This document shows positions 26,464-34,325 of a DNA stretch of 64,000 nt, one piece after another. Origin of the DNA: Rhodococcus sp. 14-2483-1-2. GTDB taxonomy: Bacteria > Actinomycetota > Actinomycetes > Mycobacteriales > Mycobacteriaceae. The notes under the pieces are model-generated. The model searched no databases. It was given only the letters and a program-made list of their open reading frames with translations, and was not told where the DNA came from. The first letter of the stretch is position 1. Each line of letters starts with the position of its first letter. The stretch is taken from assembly GCF_002259405.1 (NCBI RefSeq), contig NZ_NPFW01000007.1, positions 310,001 to 374,000 of the forward strand, in the 5' to 3' direction. A program made the translations under genes and the position numbers.

Positions 26464-26898
26464 TCAGCGCGTCTGGACGTTCTCACTGACCGGATTACCG
26501 AAACGGGAGGGCGCGAGAACATACGCGAATACGTAGCTCACCGGTGTCAGTGTTCCGAGCATTATCAACGACTCCGGGTGCAGAGAAGGATTTCCCGAGG
26601 CCGCCTCGGTCCATGCGAGCAGTCCGCCAACCACCAGCATCACGGCCGCTGCCGAACACAGTGCGAAACGGTGCCTCCATCGGTTGCGAGTCCGCGGCGG
26701 CCAGAACGCCGTAGTCCGCACTGCGTAGTGCCCACCTGCGACCGCGACGAGGCCGACCATCAGTCCGAACACTCCTCCGATCACAGCCGGGAGGGTCAGG
26801 TCCCACCACCGACCGTTGGCACTGGACCAAATGAGGACTGCAGCCGTGCACGCACCACTGGCCGACGCCACGCATAACTCCTTGGCGACCCATTCCAT
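26464..26898 (-). CDS. Membrane protein, hypothetical
   Basis: A 144-residue protein with four hydrophobic segments (SASGACTAAVLIWSS, PAVIGGVFGLMVGLVAVAGG, CSAAAVMLVVGGLLAW and LGTLTPVSYVFAYVLAP). No family is recognised. It converges on the lipoprotein gene. Confidence 0.55.
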   Translation of the reverse strand: MEWVAKELCVASASGACTAAVLIWSSANGRWWDLTLPAVIGGVFGLMVGLVAVAGGHYAVRTTAFWPPRTRNRWRHRFALCSAAAVMLVVGGLLAWTEAASGNPSLHPESLIMLGTLTPVSYVFAYVLAPSRFGNPVSENVQTR

Positions 26899-26933
26899 GC
26901 GAATGACTCAAACACACAGCTTCACGTCGATTG

Positions 26934-26980
26934 AATTCGGTGCAGCCAGCCGCGCTGAGCGCGGTTCATTGCACCCGATT
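26934..26980. repeat. 47-nt palindromic hairpin repeat, copy 2
   Basis: Left arm AATTCGGTGCAGCCAGCC, loop CTGAG, right arm beginning CGCGGTTCATTGCACCC. The outer and loop-proximal parts of the stem pair and two inner positions do not. It lies 44 nt upstream of the AbiEi/DUF559 start codon. Confidence 0.75.
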
Positions 26981-27023
26981 CGCACTGTGGAACCGCTCCG
27001 GCGCAGTGAACGTCCAAGTGGAC

Positions 27024-27887
27024 ATGCTCGACGAATGGTTGGCACAGCACGACGGCGTGATCACCCGCGCGCAGGCGGCGATGTGCGGCCTGAGCGGCGA
27101 TGCTGTGGACCGCTCGGTGCGAGCGGGTGCGTGGCGAACGATTCATCGCGGGGTGTATTTCGTCGTCGATCGCCCGTTCACTGCGGACGCGCGCATTAGG
27201 TGCGTTGTGTGGGGTGCAGGACCGAACGCTGTGCTCAGCGGGGAAGCCGCGGCCTTCTGGCACGGGGTGATCACCGAGGTGCCGAGCATCATCGAGGTCA
27301 CCACCCCGCGCAAGGGGCGAAGCCGCGCCGAGGGATGCCGCCTCCGCCGCCGCGATATTCACAGCAAGGACATCGTCGAGCGCCGCGGACTCCAGGTCAC
27401 GTCTCTCGAACTCACCGCGCTCGAAGCCTCGATAGGCAAGGCGCACATCATGGATCGGGCACTTCAGCGATACACCGACCTCGAGCGATTGCAGCGAGCC
27501 CATGCGCGAAACCCAGGTCGCACCGGCGCTCCCGAGGCGAAGCGGCTGCTGAAGGTAGCAGCCAACGGTGCCCGCTCGGAGGGCGAGCGTCTCTTGATCC
27601 GAGAGTTCCGGGCCCGCAAGATCAGCGGCTGGGTGGTCAACTATCGATGGGGCGAATACGAACTCGACATAGCTTTCCTCGCCGAGATGCTGGCCATCGA
27701 AATCGACGGCTGGGCATTCCACTCCGATCACGATGCATTCCAACGGGATCGGAGCAGGCAGAACGGCATCAGCCCGAGCTGGACGATCCTTCGCTACACC
27801 TGGGCCGACCTGACCGAACGCATGGATCACGTGATCGCCGAAATTACCGAAACCCTCGATCGAATCCGGTGCAGCCAGCCGCGCTGA
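27024..27887 (+). CDS. AbiEi-like antitoxin domain / DUF559 endonuclease-like protein
   Basis: About 287 residues. The N-terminus (DEWLAQHDGVITRAQAAMCGLS) is a winged helix of the AbiEi type IV antitoxin group. The C-terminal part (SEGERLLIREFRARKISGW, then YRWGEYELDIAFLAEMLAIEIDGW) is a DUF559/VSR-like PD-(D/E)xK fold with D and E-x-D residues in place. Such proteins are abundant in mycobacteria and rhodococci, usually without an adjacent AbiEii toxin, and none is seen here. The gene is bracketed by two hairpin repeats; its TGA lies in the loop of the second. GTG 27006 is an alternative start. Confidence 0.75.
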   Translation: MLDEWLAQHDGVITRAQAAMCGLSGDAVDRSVRAGAWRTIHRGVYFVVDRPFTADARIRCVVWGAGPNAVLSGEAAAFWHGVITEVPSIIEVTTPRKGRSRAEGCRLRRRDIHSKDIVERRGLQVTSLELTALEASIGKAHIMDRALQRYTDLERLQRAHARNPGRTGAPEAKRLLKVAANGARSEGERLLIREFRARKISGWVVNYRWGEYELDIAFLAEMLAIEIDGWAFHSDHDAFQRDRSRQNGISPSWTILRYTWADLTERMDHVIAEITETLDRIRCSQPR

Positions 27888-27909
27888 GCGCGGTCGGTTG
27901 CACCCGATT
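27863..27909. repeat. 47-nt palindromic hairpin repeat, copy 3
   Basis: Left arm AATCCGGTGCAGCCAGCC, loop CTGAG, right arm CGCGGTCGGTTGCACCC. Compared with copy 1, two stem pairs change on both sides (T-A, G-C to C-G, C-G), which keeps the hairpin. The repeat encodes the last seven residues of the AbiEi/DUF559 protein. Confidence 0.8.
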
Positions 27910-28122
27910 TCACCGCCGTGGGGACGGGGGCGGACTGTACGAGCCATCGAGTCGACCCCTGATGCGTCGGATCGCCTTCCATCCCGCAGGCGTCACCGCG
28001 GTGCTGACTATCGCGCCGAACATGACGCCCTGCAGGAGTGCCGACCACTGGCCGGGGTTGTCTCCGAGCAGAGGCCACTTGTACAGAATTGCGAGGACCG
28101 CGAGGAACACCAGAGCACGCAT
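27910..28122 (-). CDS. Small membrane protein, hypothetical
   Basis: A 70-residue protein, MRALVFLAVLAILYKWPLLG at its start, with two helices and a basic tail. The start at 28122 is preferred because GGGAGGGTGCAGGT precedes it. No family is recognised; it may be a phage-holin-like or other small envelope protein. Confidence 0.45.
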   Translation of the reverse strand: MRALVFLAVLAILYKWPLLGDNPGQWSALLQGVMFGAIVSTAVTPAGWKAIRRIRGRLDGSYSPPPSPRR

Positions 28123-28167
28123 ACCTGCACCCTCCCATGACATCCTCAGCGTCGCGAACCATCCGGT

Positions 28168-28509
28168 ATGGTGAGGGAAACGGGCAAAGTGGACCACGCG
28201 AGGTCGGAGGCCGAGATGCAGAAGCCCTTTCGCGAGTGGGTCATGACCGGCGCTCTGAGCAAAAGGTGCGGCGCAACCCGAGCCGATTACATCCATGCTC
28301 TGGCGCTTGTCCCCGCAGTCGGTCTCGGCTTCCTTCTGATCCACTCGATGATCGACTCGGGCTCCACAGCCCTCGATATTGCCGCAGGATGCCTGGGCGG
28401 CACCATCACCGGATTCCTCTATCTCTACATCGCGTATCGAGTCGATTCACGCAAGAAACGCGGGCCCACCCCCGCCCCGCCGCTAGGTGCTCGGCCGACA
28501 CGGCTTTGA
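28168..28509 (+). CDS. Small membrane protein, hypothetical
   Basis: A 113-residue protein with two hydrophobic segments (IHALALVPAVGLGFLLIHSM and ALDIAAGCLGGTITGFLYLY) and a basic C-terminus. It is divergent from the preceding small membrane gene. Internal ATGs (for example before QKPFREW) are possible starts. Confidence 0.45.
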   Translation: MVRETGKVDHARSEAEMQKPFREWVMTGALSKRCGATRADYIHALALVPAVGLGFLLIHSMIDSGSTALDIAAGCLGGTITGFLYLYIAYRVDSRKKRGPTPAPPLGARPTRL

Positions 28510-28620
28510 GCTGAGTCGGATCCGACGCCATGTGGATTTCGGACGTGATTCCCGCTCCGACGGCTTTCTTCTCCACGGGTACGAGGACAAGCCCCGACGA
28601 GGGCACCCCTCGTAGACGGC

Positions 28621-29259
28621 GTGCTTGCGACTACGCGATCTAGACTCCACCTCGTGTATCCAGATGGCGAATCTCCCGGCGGCACGATTGCCCAGACGTT
28701 GCGTGACGAGATTCTTTCCGGCCGTCGCGTCGGCGGTGAGCGGCTGGTCGAGGAGTCGATTGCCAAGTCGTTCGGCGTGTCTCGGGTACCTGTGCGGGAA
28801 GCACTCGCGCAGCTCCAGGCCGAAGGTTTCGTCACCATCGTTCGCTATCGAGGCGCAACTGTCTCGACGACGCTGCACAAGGAGAACAAGGAGCTCCTCG
28901 AAGTTCGGCACGGGCTCGAGGTGTTGGCTGCGCAGCTCGCCGCCAAGAACCGGGGCGGCTCGGTCGCCGACGAGCTTGCTGCAGTCATCGAAAGGGCCAG
29001 GACACAGGCACCCACCCCGAATGCAACCCCGCCGTTCCACGACTTGGTCGCGATGGCGGCAGGCAACGATCAACTGCGGGAGATGCTGGCCGGGGTCAAT
29101 CGTCGGGTGGCCTGGGGACTCGGTCACGATCCTGGTGCGTCCGTCCACGATCACTCGGCCCTGGCGGCGGCGATTCTCAACGGCTCTCCGGTACAAGCAG
29201 GCTTTCTCATGGACGAGCACCTCAAGCGCGACGAGACCGGCACCCACAGCGAAGCCTGA
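28621..29259 (+). CDS. GntR-family transcriptional regulator
   Basis: A protein of up to 212 residues with an N-terminal GntR winged HTH (GGERLVEESIAKSFGVSRVPVREALAQLQAEGFV, in parts) and a short FadR/FCD-like helical domain with HDLVAMAAGND and a terminal H-x-H region. The start may instead be the GTG at 28654 just before YPDGESPGG. It is upstream of, and likely controls, the MFS-binding protein-cyclodeaminase operon; palindromes containing GTATAC flank the promoter. Confidence 0.8.
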   Translation: MLATTRSRLHLVYPDGESPGGTIAQTLRDEILSGRRVGGERLVEESIAKSFGVSRVPVREALAQLQAEGFVTIVRYRGATVSTTLHKENKELLEVRHGLEVLAAQLAAKNRGGSVADELAAVIERARTQAPTPNATPPFHDLVAMAAGNDQLREMLAGVNRRVAWGLGHDPGASVHDHSALAAAILNGSPVQAGFLMDEHLKRDETGTHSEA

Positions 29260-29267
29260 CCGCCAAG

Positions 29268-29351
29268 TCGTATACGATTTGAGCGACATATCAAGGCTTT
29301 AACACATTCGTAGCGGGGGATAACCAAGATGACACACTTTTTGTATACAAA
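29268..29351. promoter_or_regulatory. Two GTATAC palindromes, probable GntR operators
   Basis: TCGTATACGA at 29268-29277 and TTTGTATACAAA at 29340-29351 share the GTATAC core and lie between the GntR gene and the MFS gene. GntR-type regulators commonly bind such short palindromes. Confidence 0.6.
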
Positions 29352-29436
29352 TTAGGCAGTCGTTTCGGAGAGTTACGAGAGGCGACTCACCGGAAAACAT
29401 CCGTTGCCGGTGCCTGCCAGCCCGCTGGAGCACACC

Positions 29437-30879
29437 ATGTCTGCCTCTACCTCGGAATCCATTCCACCTACTCCCCTCCCGCCGACCCCCGCGTCGGGCC
29501 TGACCAACGCCCTCGATCGCATCGGCTTCACCCGCGTCCAAGGTGCTGTCGTCCTCCTGCTGATGGCCGGACTGTTCTTCGACAGCCTGGAGCAGAACTC
29601 CACCGGCGCGATGGGCCCGCTCATCAAGGAATCACTCGGAATCGGCAATGCTCAATTGACTCTCATCAACACCGCCACCGTGATCGGCGGCCTCGTCGGA
29701 CGCCTCATCGGCGGCTACATCGCCGACCGTTGGGGACGTCGAACTGCGTTGAGCCTCAACCTCCTCGTCTACACGCTCGGTGGTCTGATCAGCGCCGCAG
29801 CGGTGAGCTACGAGATGCTGCTCGCCAGCCGCTTCATCGTCGGCATCGGTCTCGGTGGCGAATTCACCGTCGGCTTGGCCATTTTGGCGGAACTCGTTGC
29901 GACCCGACACCGCGGTTCACTGCTGGCGACACTCAACATCTCGTCCGGCGGCATCGGAAACATCGCCTCGTTCGGCTTCTTCATGCTGGTACTCGGCCCG
30001 CTCGGTGGAGCGCTCGGCGGCGACGACACCTCGTGGCGCTGGACCTACGTCATCCTTGCGGTGCCGGCCGTACTGGTGGTCTTCTTCCGTCGGTATCTGC
30101 CCGAGTCCCCGCGATTCCTGATGTCCAAGGGCCGGATCGACGACGCCAACCGCAGCCTCACCAGGTTGGCCAGCGGCTCCATCTCCGGACTCCGAAACCC
30201 AGGTCCCACAAAGCAGTTCGTCACCGCGGACGATGTGTTGCCTTCCACGGAGAAGACGTCCTACGCTGAGGTGTTCAAGGGTCAGAATCTGCGCCGCACA
30301 GCAGCGGTGGGAGCCGCATCGTGGATGTCCTTCGGTGCGCAGGTCACACTGCTGTTCCTGATGCCCATCCTGCTGGTCTCCCGCGGCTACTCACTCACCG
30401 ATTCGCTGCTGTTCACGATGATCATGAACGTCGGTAGCCTGTTCGGAGCCTGTGCCGCATGCTATTTGGCCGGACGCGTCCGTCGTCGTCCTACCGTCAT
30501 GACCGCTGCGGTTCTCGGTTGCATCTCTGCCGTCGCATTCGCAACCCTGGCGAACAGCGTCGCCACCATCTTGATCCTCGGTGCGATCTTCCAGTTCTTC
30601 ACGATGATGCTCAACACGATGCTCTCGGTATGGACTCCCGAGCTGTTCCCCACGTCCATCCGCGGCATGGGCACCTCGGTGGTCAACGGAATCGGCAATG
30701 TGGCAGGAGCCGTCATGCCGTTCGCCGCATTGTTCTTCTTCGACATCGCCGGTGTGGCCGGGGTCTTCATGATGATCGCCGGCATGTATGCCCTCCTCGT
30801 CGTCGCCGCGAAGTTCGGCCCGGAGACCTTCGGCCGATCGTTGGAGGCGGTGAACGAAAAGGAGCTCGTCGCAGCGTAA
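29437..30879 (+). CDS. MFS transporter, sugar/aromatic-acid type
   Basis: A 480-residue, 12-helix major facilitator. The signature GGYIADRWGRRTALSLNLL follows helix 2, and the related ESPRFLMSKGRIDDA loop is central, as in the AAHS/sugar-porter group. ATG 29437 (MSASTSES) precedes the cytoplasmic N-terminus. It is first in an operon with a substrate-binding-like protein and an ornithine cyclodeaminase-like enzyme, which suggests import of an amino or imino acid or similar compound. Confidence 0.85.
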   Translation: MSASTSESIPPTPLPPTPASGLTNALDRIGFTRVQGAVVLLLMAGLFFDSLEQNSTGAMGPLIKESLGIGNAQLTLINTATVIGGLVGRLIGGYIADRWGRRTALSLNLLVYTLGGLISAAAVSYEMLLASRFIVGIGLGGEFTVGLAILAELVATRHRGSLLATLNISSGGIGNIASFGFFMLVLGPLGGALGGDDTSWRWTYVILAVPAVLVVFFRRYLPESPRFLMSKGRIDDANRSLTRLASGSISGLRNPGPTKQFVTADDVLPSTEKTSYAEVFKGQNLRRTAAVGAASWMSFGAQVTLLFLMPILLVSRGYSLTDSLLFTMIMNVGSLFGACAACYLAGRVRRRPTVMTAAVLGCISAVAFATLANSVATILILGAIFQFFTMMLNTMLSVWTPELFPTSIRGMGTSVVNGIGNVAGAVMPFAALFFFDIAGVAGVFMMIAGMYALLVVAAKFGPETFGRSLEAVNEKELVAA

Positions 30880-30917
30880 TTCCACTCGATTGCACAACGT
30901 AGAAAGTAGAGAACACC

Positions 30918-31838
30918 ATGACCGATCACTTGTCCATCTCCGCTACTGCACACGGACTGAACTACCTTCCCGAGTACTACGCAGACAACGCCGGGCTCTT
31001 TGCCGACAACGGCCTGTCCGTTCACGCGAAGGCCTGCGATCCATGGACCGGCGTGCTCGACGACCTCGCCAGCGGCGCAGCCGATATCGCGCTCGGTGGC
31101 CTGTGGGTCCCCGGAATGTACTGGGGCACATCACGACAGCTCACCGTCTTTGCGCAGCTCAATCACCAGTTCCCCAAAGCCCTCGTCATGCGGGAACCGA
31201 CACCGGATGGATTCGACTGGTCCATGCTGACCGGAAAGACCGTGCTGGCTCCGGGCATCGGTGGTAGTGCACCGTATGCGATCACCGCAGGCATGATGCG
31301 CGAGAGCGGAGTCGACTCGTCCCGCACCACCTTCCTCCGTGACCTGTCGACGCCGATGTTCGTCGAACTGTTCGAGGACGGCCTGGGTGACGCGATCATT
31401 CTCGACATCACCACCGCGCAGATCATGTCCGATCGCGGCGCCGGCCACATCGTCGTCGAATACGCCGAGGTCGGCGGACTCGGACCGAACAGCGTGTACT
31501 ACTGCCGCACAGATCGTTTCGAGGAACTCGAAGAGGGTCTCGTGAAGTTCGCGACGGGTCTCGACGCCGCGATGGCGACCGTCAAGGCCACCCCGGTCAG
31601 CGAGTTGCAACCGCTGCTGGCCGAGCACTGGCCCACCATCGCGATGCCGACGCTCTCTGCCGCATGCACCAGAATTCAGCAGTCGCAGACCTGGGACACC
31701 GTTCGTATCGACGGTGATGCCAGTGACCGCTGGATGCGAATCCTGCAGGAGGAAGGCATGGTTCGCTCGGCACCGGCGTTCGCGGACCTGGTCACCTCTC
31801 GCGTCGTCGACGCCGCCGAACTGACGACGGTCGGCTGA
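30918..31838 (+). CDS. NMT1/ThiY-like substrate-binding fold protein, apparently cytoplasmic
   Basis: A 306-residue protein resembling ABC-type nitrate/sulfonate/taurine-binding or NMT1/THI5-like proteins: LNYLPEYYADNAGLFADNGL at the start, LASGAADIALGGLWVP, and LTGKTVLAPGIGGSAP. It lacks a signal peptide and lipobox, and no ABC permease or ATPase is nearby. It may therefore act as an enzyme or intracellular sensor. It lies 38 nt after the MFS gene and 2 nt before the cyclodeaminase. Confidence 0.7.
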   Translation: MTDHLSISATAHGLNYLPEYYADNAGLFADNGLSVHAKACDPWTGVLDDLASGAADIALGGLWVPGMYWGTSRQLTVFAQLNHQFPKALVMREPTPDGFDWSMLTGKTVLAPGIGGSAPYAITAGMMRESGVDSSRTTFLRDLSTPMFVELFEDGLGDAIILDITTAQIMSDRGAGHIVVEYAEVGGLGPNSVYYCRTDRFEELEEGLVKFATGLDAAMATVKATPVSELQPLLAEHWPTIAMPTLSAACTRIQQSQTWDTVRIDGDASDRWMRILQEEGMVRSAPAFADLVTSRVVDAAELTTVG

Positions 31839-31840
31839 CC

Positions 31841-32824
31841 ATGGCACTGGTACTGCGTCATTCGGAGATCTCATCGCTGCTCGACCGCACGGAAGTGTTC
31901 GATGCGGTCGAGCGCGCCCTGAGCGACCTGTCCACGGGCACCGCTCAGAATCCGGCTCCGCCGTCGATGGACGGCACCGAAGACGGTCGAATCATCCCGA
32001 TGGTGGCGCAGTCCGGTACCGCCGAGCTCGCAGTAGTGAAGGTGTTGTCGGACCTGCCGGGGAACCGCAGACGCGGCCTACCCCGGCAGCGCTCGACCAT
32101 GCTGGTGACGTCCACTCGCACCGGCGAGTGCGTCGCCGTACTCGACGGCCGGGCGATCACGGCGATTCGCACGGCCGCCGCCAGTGCCGTGGCCACTGCG
32201 CACCTCGCACGTGCAGACAGCTCCGTCGTGGGCGTAATCGGAGCAGGTAATTTGGCCGTCGAACACGTCCGTGCGCTGTACAGCATCCGCGAGCTCGAGA
32301 GCGTCGTCGTCTGGTCGCGATCCGCGGACACGGTGGAACGGTTTCGCGACAACATCGCGGACTTGGACCTGAAGATCGAACACGCCGTATCGGTCGAAGA
32401 CGTGGTGCGACAGTCCGACATCGTCTGCTCGCTCACTCCCTCCGTCGAACCGATTCTGTTCGGGGAGTGGTTGCATGCGGGCACTCACCTCAATGTGGTC
32501 GGAGCCGCACCGCGCCCGGGGGAACGCGAGGTCGACGGTGTTGCCATGGCGCGGTCGAGGGTGGTGGTCGACAGCACTGCGACAGCGCTGTCCAAGTCCG
32601 GTGATGCGCTGCTGGCGATCGCCGAGGGGGCCGTCGACCACAGTCACTTCGATACCGAACTCGGCGACGTCATCACCGGCCGGAAGACCGGACGATCGAC
32701 CGGCACGGAGATCACGCTCTTCGACTCCACCGGCATCGGGCTCGAGGATCTTGCGGTCGCAGAATTGGTCGTCCAGCGCGCCCGTGCCGCCGGAGTGGGG
32801 ACCGAGATCGATCTGACGTCGTGA
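31841..32824 (+). CDS. Ornithine cyclodeaminase / mu-crystallin family protein
   Basis: A 327-residue NAD(P)-dependent enzyme. The family blocks are QRSTMLVTSTRTGECVAVLDGRAITAIRTAAASAVA (in parts), the Rossmann motif VGVIGAGNLAVEHVRAL, and the late LFDSTGIGLEDLAVAELV. Members make proline from ornithine or reduce cyclic imines, and the substrate here is open. It is the last gene of the GntR-controlled operon. Confidence 0.88.
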   Translation: MALVLRHSEISSLLDRTEVFDAVERALSDLSTGTAQNPAPPSMDGTEDGRIIPMVAQSGTAELAVVKVLSDLPGNRRRGLPRQRSTMLVTSTRTGECVAVLDGRAITAIRTAAASAVATAHLARADSSVVGVIGAGNLAVEHVRALYSIRELESVVVWSRSADTVERFRDNIADLDLKIEHAVSVEDVVRQSDIVCSLTPSVEPILFGEWLHAGTHLNVVGAAPRPGEREVDGVAMARSRVVVDSTATALSKSGDALLAIAEGAVDHSHFDTELGDVITGRKTGRSTGTEITLFDSTGIGLEDLAVAELVVQRARAAGVGTEIDLTS

Positions 32825-32832
32825 CCACGTCC

Positions 32833-32932
32833 GCAAACGCGCGCGCGTTTGCTGAACGCGCGCAAGATCGCGTCCGATTCGGGCCTGATCCCCGCGCGTC
32901 TGACAAGTGCGCGCGCGTTTGCGAAAGAACCG
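32833..32932. repeat. GC-rich palindromic intergenic element, copy B
   Basis: It starts with the same 20-nt palindrome GCAAACGCGCGCGCGTTTGC as copy A at 601. AACGCGCGC follows and, after a spacer, TCTGACAAGTGCGCGCGCGT. As in copy A, it sits between convergent genes. Confidence 0.7.
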
Positions 32933-32979
32933 GCCCAGCCCGCACCCCACCAGCCCCGCATCCCACATCGATCCGGACC

Positions 32980-34206
32980 TCAGGCGCGCTTGGACAAGTA
33001 CATTCGCTCGTCTGCCATGCGTAGCAGTTGGTCCGGGTCGGCGGCCGGTTCCCAGCTCCATCCGACGCTCACCGAGACCGGGATGTCGGTGCCGTCGATG
33101 TCGTAGGGGCCGGCGAGGAGTCCGCGAACTCGGTCGGCGAGGCATTCGACACCGTTGCGTGAGCGGGCACTGCGCAGGAGGACGACAAATTCGTCTCCGC
33201 CGATACGGCAGGCGACGTCATCGGATCGGGTGTTGTCCAGGATGCGACGGCCGATTGCCTGGAGCACCCGATCCCCCACCGCGTGTCCGAATCGATCGTT
33301 GATGGACTTGAATGCGTCGACGTCGACGAAGAGCACTCCCACCGGACGACCGTCGGCGGAGTCCCTCATCGCTTGCAACTCCAACATCAGGCGTCGGCGA
33401 TTGGCCAGTGAGGTGAGGTCGTCGATCAGCACCTGGCGTTCGAGTGACGCCTCGGCGGCTTTGCGTGCGGTGATGTCCTGGATCTGCGCGATGATCACGT
33501 CGCCGGATTCGTCGTCGCGCACCACGGTCACGTTGCGCTGCACCCAGATCGTCGCACCGTCCTTGCGGATGTATCGCTTCTCCGACGCCACGTTCGTCAG
33601 CGTCCCTTCGGCCAATCCCTTGAGGTGTTCGTCGGCGAGGGGAATGTCGTCGGGATGGGTGATGTCGCGAAAGGTTTTCTGTCGCAATTCTTCTGCGGTG
33701 TAGCCGAGCAATTCGCACAGGGCCTTGTTCACCTGGAGCCATCGTCCGTCGCGGGTCATCACCGCTTTGCCGATCGGGGCGTTCTCCATCACGTTCTGGA
33801 ACAGCCGGATCGCGCGATCGCGCTCACGCTCGACCTCGGCGCGCGCGCTGACGTCGACGACCAACGCGGTGAACCCGACGACGACACCGTCGACGATATC
33901 GGGCACGTAGGTTGCCTGAGTAACGCGCACAGCACCGTTGACGTCGATGAGTGTCCGGTCGAACTGCTGCTGCTCACCGGCGAGGACGCCGGTGATGTAC
34001 GGCAGGTTCAATTCGTACAGCGTCTCACCGAGGAGTTCTCGGATGTGCTTGCCGACCAAGTCCTGAGGTTCGATTCCGAAGAAATCCGCATACACACGGT
34101 TGGCGAACACATTCCGGAGCGCGCTGTCCCAGTACCCGATCATCGACGGCAAACGATCGACGGCACGGCGCATCACCTCGTTCGATGCGTTTCGCGTAAC
34201 GGTCAT
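32980..34206 (-). CDS. PAS-PAS-GGDEF diguanylate cyclase
   Basis: About 408 residues. Two PAS domains (about residues 10-125 and 135-250; the second contains NAPIGKAVMTRDGRWLQVN and the PAC segment RKDGATIWVQRNVTVV) precede a GGDEF domain with the intact catalytic motif IGGDEF. It should make cyclic di-GMP from GTP. No membrane segments are seen. The start at ATG 34206 is preferred over 34218. The gene is divergent from an MFS exporter. Confidence 0.88.
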   Translation of the reverse strand: MTVTRNASNEVMRRAVDRLPSMIGYWDSALRNVFANRVYADFFGIEPQDLVGKHIRELLGETLYELNLPYITGVLAGEQQQFDRTLIDVNGAVRVTQATYVPDIVDGVVVGFTALVVDVSARAEVERERDRAIRLFQNVMENAPIGKAVMTRDGRWLQVNKALCELLGYTAEELRQKTFRDITHPDDIPLADEHLKGLAEGTLTNVASEKRYIRKDGATIWVQRNVTVVRDDESGDVIIAQIQDITARKAAEASLERQVLIDDLTSLANRRRLMLELQAMRDSADGRPVGVLFVDVDAFKSINDRFGHAVGDRVLQAIGRRILDNTRSDDVACRIGGDEFVVLLRSARSRNGVECLADRVRGLLAGPYDIDGTDIPVSVSVGWSWEPAADPDQLLRMADERMYLSKRA

Positions 34207-34291
34207 GAACCACCTCACTTGTGACGCCGACCGTTGAACGGTACCGAAATATATCGCGTTCGGCCTGCAACACGAACATCGATCCCATCAG

Positions 34292-34305
34292 TGCGCAAGT
34301 GCGCA
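34292..34305. promoter_or_regulatory. TGCGCA palindromes upstream of the MFS-arsR unit
   Basis: TGCGCAAGTGCGCA lies 20 nt upstream of the MFS start, followed by a related CATGTGTG stretch. It is a possible binding site for the ArsR-type regulator encoded downstream. Confidence 0.4.
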
Positions 34306-34325
34306 CATGTGTGTACGTTGAAACC

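Noticed and set aside
27024..27887. Complete AbiE toxin-antitoxin pair
   Set aside because: No AbiEii nucleotidyltransferase gene is next to the AbiEi-like gene. The downstream genes are small membrane proteins.
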